This document shows positions 5,617-7,941 of a DNA stretch of 7,941 nt, one piece after another (position 1 is the stretch's first letter; each line of letters begins with the position of its first letter). Location of the stretch: NCBI GenBank assembly GCA_027451305.1, contig DAIDJQ010000089.1:1-7941 (forward strand), read 5' to 3'. The notes below the pieces were generated by a model. It was given only the letters and a program-made list of their open reading frames with translations. It did no database searches and was not told the DNA's origin. Origin of the DNA: Cellulomonas sp. (lineage in GTDB: Bacteria; Actinomycetota; Actinomycetes; Actinomycetales; Cellulomonadaceae). A program made the position numbers and the translations under genes.

Positions 5617-6681
5617 GTGCACGGTGCGTACAAGGTCCCCGGGGGCAAGCTCGTCGTCGTCGACCTGGAGGTGCGGGACGGTCGCCTGACGCGCGTGGAG
5701 CTGAGCGGCGACTTCTTCGTCGAGCCCGACGAGGCGCTGGACGTGCTGCGCGGCGCGCTGGAGGCGATGCCCGCCGACAGCACGGTGACCCGGCTGACGC
5801 ACGCGATGACGGAGGCGCTCGAGGACGCGCGGCTGCCCGGCACGGTGGCGATGATCGGGTTCGGCGCCCGGGACGTGGCCGTGGCGGTGCGCCGGGCGCT
5901 CGGCCTGTCGACCACGTGGCAGGAGCACACGTTCGAGCTCCTCGACCCCGGTCCGCTGCCGCCCGCGATGCACACGGCGCTGGACCAGGTGCTCACCGAG
6001 GAGCTCGCGGCGGGACGCCGTGGGCCGACCCTGCGGTTCTGGGAGTGGCGGACGCCGGCCGTGGTGATCGGCTCGTTCCAGTCGCTGCGCAACGAGGTCG
6101 ACGCCGAGGCAGCCGAGCGGTACGGCGTGCAGGTGGTGCGGCGCATCTCCGGCGGCGGTGCCATGTTCATGGAGGCGGGCAACTGCATCACGTTCTCGCT
6201 GGTGGTGCCGGAGTCGCTGGTGGACGGGCTCTCGTTCGAGGAGTCGTACGGGTTCCTCAACCAGTGGGTGCTCGGCGCGCTGGCGGACGTCGGGGTGGAG
6301 GCCGGCCTGTCCGGGCTCAACGACATCTCCTCACCGGCGGGGAAGATCGCGGGCTCGGCGCAGAAGCGGATGGTCGGCGGCGCCGTGCTGCACCACGTGA
6401 CGATGGCGTACGACATCGACGCCGACAAGATGAACCAGGTGCTGCGGATCGGCCGCGAGAAGCTGTCGGACAAGGGCACCGCGAGCGCGGCGAAGCGGGT
6501 CGACCCGGTGCGCTCGCAGACGCGGCTGCCGCGCGAGGCCGTGATCGCGGCGTTCACCGAGCACTTCAGGTCGCGGTACCCGACCGTGGAGGGCACGCTG
6601 CGCCCGGCCGAGCTGGCGCGTGCCGCCCAGCTCCAGCACGAGAAGTTCGAGAACCCGCTCTGGACGGCGCGCCTGCCGTAG
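5617..6681 (+). CDS. Lipoate-protein ligase with N-terminal accessory domain
   Basis: The 354-residue protein probably activates lipoate with ATP and attaches it to lysines of lipoyl domains (2-oxoacid dehydrogenase E2 subunits, glycine-cleavage H protein). Residues 1 to about 85 (YKVPGGKLVVVDLEV, then VELSGDFFVEPDEALDVLRGALE) resemble the accessory domain that sits at the C-terminus of E. coli LplA. The BPL/LplA/LipB catalytic domain follows from about residue 105, with FWEWRTPAVVIGSFQS, R175RISGGGA182, GNCITFSLVV, and K243 in PAGKIAGSAQKR, the lysine that contacts lipoyl-AMP in this family. The domain order is therefore reversed relative to E. coli. GTG 5617 is supported by TAGAGT six bases upstream and by the YKVPGGK motif starting at residue 5. 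The stop is 22 bases from the convergent yggS stop. An octanoyltransferase (LipM/LipL-like) activity cannot be ruled out from motifs alone. Confidence 0.85.
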   Translation: MHGAYKVPGGKLVVVDLEVRDGRLTRVELSGDFFVEPDEALDVLRGALEAMPADSTVTRLTHAMTEALEDARLPGTVAMIGFGARDVAVAVRRALGLSTTWQEHTFELLDPGPLPPAMHTALDQVLTEELAAGRRGPTLRFWEWRTPAVVIGSFQSLRNEVDAEAAERYGVQVVRRISGGGAMFMEAGNCITFSLVVPESLVDGLSFEESYGFLNQWVLGALADVGVEAGLSGLNDISSPAGKIAGSAQKRMVGGAVLHHVTMAYDIDADKMNQVLRIGREKLSDKGTASAAKRVDPVRSQTRLPREAVIAAFTEHFRSRYPTVEGTLRPAELARAAQLQHEKFENPLWTARLP

Positions 6682-6689
6682 CCCGTGCC

Positions 6690-6705
6690 GGTCGCGGTCG
6701 CGGTC
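6690..6705. repeat. Short GGTCGC tandem repeat between convergent stops
   Basis: GGTCGC-GGTCGC-GGTC fills most of the 22-base gap between the lplA stop (6681) and the yggS stop (6704-6706) and runs into the yggS stop codon. No hairpin terminator fits in this gap, so the two convergent transcripts must overlap or end inside each other's genes. Confidence 0.6.
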
Positions 6706-7423
6706 AGCCGCGGGCGCCGAAGACGGCGGTGCCGATCCGCACCACCGTCGCACCCTCGCCGATCGCCGTCTCCAGGTCTCCGCTCATCCCCATCGACAGC
6801 TCGACCGCCCCGGCGGTGCCGGGGGCGCCGGAGCTCAGCACCCCGTCGCGCAGCCTGGCCAGCACCGCGTAGCCGGCACGGACCGCCGCGGCGTCCGACG
6901 ACCTGGCGCCGACGGTCTGGAGGCCGATCAGGCGCAGGCCGGGCAGACCGGCGACGGCGACCGCGGTCTCCACCGCGACGGCCGGGTGGACGCCGTGCTT
7001 CGTCGGCTCGCCGGAGACGTTGACCTGGACCATCACCTCGAGCGGCCGGTCCCGACCTGCGCACCGGTCGGACAGCCGTCGCGCCAGGTCGAGAGACTCC
7101 ACCGAGTCCACCGCGTCGGCGAACCGCAGCGCGGCGTTGACCTTGTTCGCCTGCAGCGGTCCGATCAGGTGGAGCGGAAGTGCGAGCTCGGCGAGCTCGG
7201 GGCCCTTGGCGACGAGCTCCTGGACCCGGTTCTCGCCCAGCAGCAGCCTGCGGGTCACGCCGAGCGCGCGGTGCGCGAGCACGGCGGCGCGGACGGTCCC
7301 GGCCGGCTGCGTCTTGGTGGCGAGGAGCAGCGCGACGTCGGCGGGGGAGCGCCCCGCGTCCTCCGCCGCCCGGTCGATCCGTGCGTGCACCGCCGCGAGC
7401 CGCACGCCGAGGTCGTCGTCCAC
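6704..7423 (-). CDS. YggS family PLP homeostasis protein (PLPHP)
   Basis: This is a PLP-binding protein with the alanine-racemase N-terminal barrel fold but no known enzymatic activity. Family members buffer PLP, and their loss perturbs vitamin B6 and branched-chain/2-oxoacid metabolism in E. coli. The 239 residues show LLLATK37TQPA, where the lysine forms the Schiff base, LLGENRVQELVAKGPEL, LHLIGPLQANKV, VDSVESLDLA, VQVNVSGEPTKHGV, LIGLQTVG, and the closing LSMGMSGDLETAIGEGATVVRIGTAVFGAR phosphate-binding region. GTG at 7423-7421 is chosen because DDDLGVRLAAVHARIDRAA matches the family N-terminus and because TAGCGT lies eight bases upstream. The frame stays open far upstream to 7915, but that extension is not YggS-like. 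It is not next to ftsZ, the usual site of actinobacterial yggS, so it may be a second copy. Confidence 0.9.
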   Translation of the reverse strand: MDDDLGVRLAAVHARIDRAAEDAGRSPADVALLLATKTQPAGTVRAAVLAHRALGVTRRLLLGENRVQELVAKGPELAELALPLHLIGPLQANKVNAALRFADAVDSVESLDLARRLSDRCAGRDRPLEVMVQVNVSGEPTKHGVHPAVAVETAVAVAGLPGLRLIGLQTVGARSSDAAAVRAGYAVLARLRDGVLSSGAPGTAGAVELSMGMSGDLETAIGEGATVVRIGTAVFGARG

Positions 7424-7431
7424 GACCTGGA

Positions 7432-7437
7432 ACGCTA
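7432..7437 (-). promoter_or_regulatory. -10 element of yggS, leaderless start
   Basis: Read on the minus strand, TAGCGT is followed by eight bases and then the GTG start at 7423. It is the same hexamer as before leuB. The match supports starting yggS here rather than at the upstream extension of the frame. Confidence 0.45.
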
Positions 7438-7660
7438 GCGCCTGGTGCGCGGCGACCGGGTCGACCGCCGTCGAGCGGAGTCGCGGTTCTCGGGAGCCGG
7501 CGTGGCAGCTGGACGCGTCCCAGGATCGCCAGCGCCTCCGCCTGCAGGGTGTCGGCCCCGGTGCGGTCCCGGTCGCGCCCGTTCCACCTCCCGACGAGGT
7601 GCACGCCGCGAGCGCCAGCACCCCGGCCGCCAGAACCGGCACCGTGCGCCACGTGGCCAA
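7435..7660 (-). pseudogene. Broken lipoprotein-like reading frame
   Basis: On the minus strand, TTG 7660 would start MATWRTVPVLAAGVLALAAC: a basic start, a hydrophobic core and an LAAC lipobox with Cys20 (codon 7603-7601), followed by the Gly/Ser/Thr-rich spacer TSSGGGTGATGTAPG typical of lipoproteins. After the G4 run (plus-strand CCCC at 7556-7559) this frame turns into Cys/Arg/Trp-rich nonsense, while the adjacent frame reads ADTLQAEALAILGRVQLP. One extra G in the run would join them. Protein-like sequence then fades, and a third frame reaches TAG at 7437-7435. Other possible starts include GTG 7756 with a long hydrophilic lead. The downstream function is not recognisable. It may be a decaying gene, a gene disrupted by a sequencing error, or chance. 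Confidence 0.35.
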
Positions 7661-7826
7661 CCACCGTGCTCGGGCCGAAGAACCGGACGATCCGTTGCTC
7701 GCGCCGTCAGGTCCGTCCGCATCCGAGAGGACCGGTGGACGGACGTCGACGTGCACGAGGAGAAGGAGCACGGTCCGGCGACGGGACCACGGACCGGGAC
7801 AACCGTTCGGTGCCCCGGGGACGACC
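7661..7826. other. Noncoding stretch between ybaK stop and lipoprotein remnant, with a 7-bp inverted repeat
   Basis: No gene was recognised here beyond possible N-terminal extensions of the lipoprotein frame. CGGTCCG (7771-7777) and CGGACCG (7790-7796) form a 7-bp inverted repeat with a 12-base loop, about 30 bases downstream of the ybaK stop on the minus strand. It could be a weak ybaK terminator. No T tract is seen. Confidence 0.35.
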
Positions 7827-7941
7827 TCAGGACGCGGCGATCGCTGCCACGGTCGCCGCGGTGAGTCGCACCAGGTCCTCCGGCGCCAGGCCGACGTCGA
7901 GCCCGCGCCGTCCACCGCTGACGTACACGGCGTCGTACAGC
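7827..7941 (-). CDS. ybaK: YbaK/EbsC-type Cys-tRNA(Pro) deacylase, C-terminal end
   Basis: The minus strand encodes 37 codons ending at TGA 7829-7827, and the gene enters from beyond the window edge. The visible residues YDAVYVSGGRRGLDVGLAPEDLVRLTAATVAAIAAS closely follow the end of E. coli YbaK (its [24 protein letters not shown] segment). YbaK hydrolyses cysteine mischarged onto tRNA-Pro by prolyl-tRNA synthetase, a translation-fidelity role in the cytoplasm. The GG(K/R)RGLD(I/V) motif belongs to the editing pocket. The catalytic lysine and about 120 upstream residues are outside the window. Related INS/ProX editing domains share the fold, so the exact substrate is inferred from the strong C-terminal match. 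It is read in the same direction as yggS and separated from it by about 400 bases. Confidence 0.8.
   Translation of the reverse strand, partial: LYDAVYVSGGRRGLDVGLAPEDLVRLTAATVAAIAAS

Noticed and set aside
5604..7664. A 686-codon minus-strand open frame across the lipoate ligase and yggS
   Set aside because: It covers the antisense of a well-supported ligase and a wrong frame of yggS, and shows no recognisable domain. It only touches the lipoprotein remnant in one short stretch.
6704..7915. A single 403-residue protein with a lipoprotein signal fused to YggS
   Set aside because: The region between the lipobox and the YggS start is Cys/Arg/Trp-rich and not protein-like. YggS begins at its normal N-terminus at 7423 with a -10 motif just upstream, and PLP homeostasis proteins are cytoplasmic.

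Overview
This is a very GC-rich window (by eye above 70% G+C, with G or C at almost every third codon position). Its gene set, its start sites without Shine-Dalgarno sequences and its leuB-ilvE-cimA order suggest a chromosomal segment of a high-GC actinobacterium, probably a Micrococcales member near Cellulomonas. The order-level placement is inference from gene content and style, not a database match. No insertion sequences, tRNA or rRNA genes, phage genes or CRISPR arrays were seen.

Layout. Bases 1-435 hold the 3' end of ilvC (ketol-acid reductoisomerase). It is followed by two tandem copies of a GC-rich hairpin (436-567). Next come a small ASCH-domain protein (603-1214), leuB (1277-2380), ilvE (2447-3544), a 352-base regulatory region, cimA (3897-5501) and a lipoate-protein ligase with an N-terminal accessory domain (5617-6681), all on the plus strand. 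On the minus strand, convergent with these, lie a YggS-type PLP-homeostasis protein (7423-6704), a roughly 400-base stretch holding a broken lipoprotein-like reading frame, and the 3' end of a YbaK/EbsC-type Cys-tRNA(Pro) deacylase (7941-7827).

How the genes fit together. IlvC, LeuB, IlvE and CimA are branched-chain amino acid enzymes. CimA makes citramalate from pyruvate and acetyl-CoA, feeding 2-oxobutyrate and so isoleucine without threonine. LeuB-type dehydrogenases can act in both the leucine and citramalate routes. IlvC is shared by Ile and Val synthesis, and IlvE does the last transamination for all three amino acids. The lipoate ligase and YggS are probably neighbours rather than pathway members, although lipoate serves 2-oxoacid dehydrogenases and YggS handles the PLP that IlvE needs.

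The most interesting element is between ilvE and cimA. A nine-codon leader peptide ending Leu-Ile-Ile-Gly-stop is followed at once by a perfect 10-bp hairpin, then by an intrinsic terminator with a T5 tract, then by cimA with its own ribosome binding site. This has the architecture of an isoleucine-sensing transcription attenuator, on a gene that commits carbon to isoleucine. Both strands of the 10-bp stem also occur a second time just upstream, before the predicted transcription start. A second theme is that at least three genes (leuB, lplA, yggS) have a TAGNGT -10 motif 6-8 bases before the start codon and no Shine-Dalgarno sequence, which points to leaderless mRNAs.
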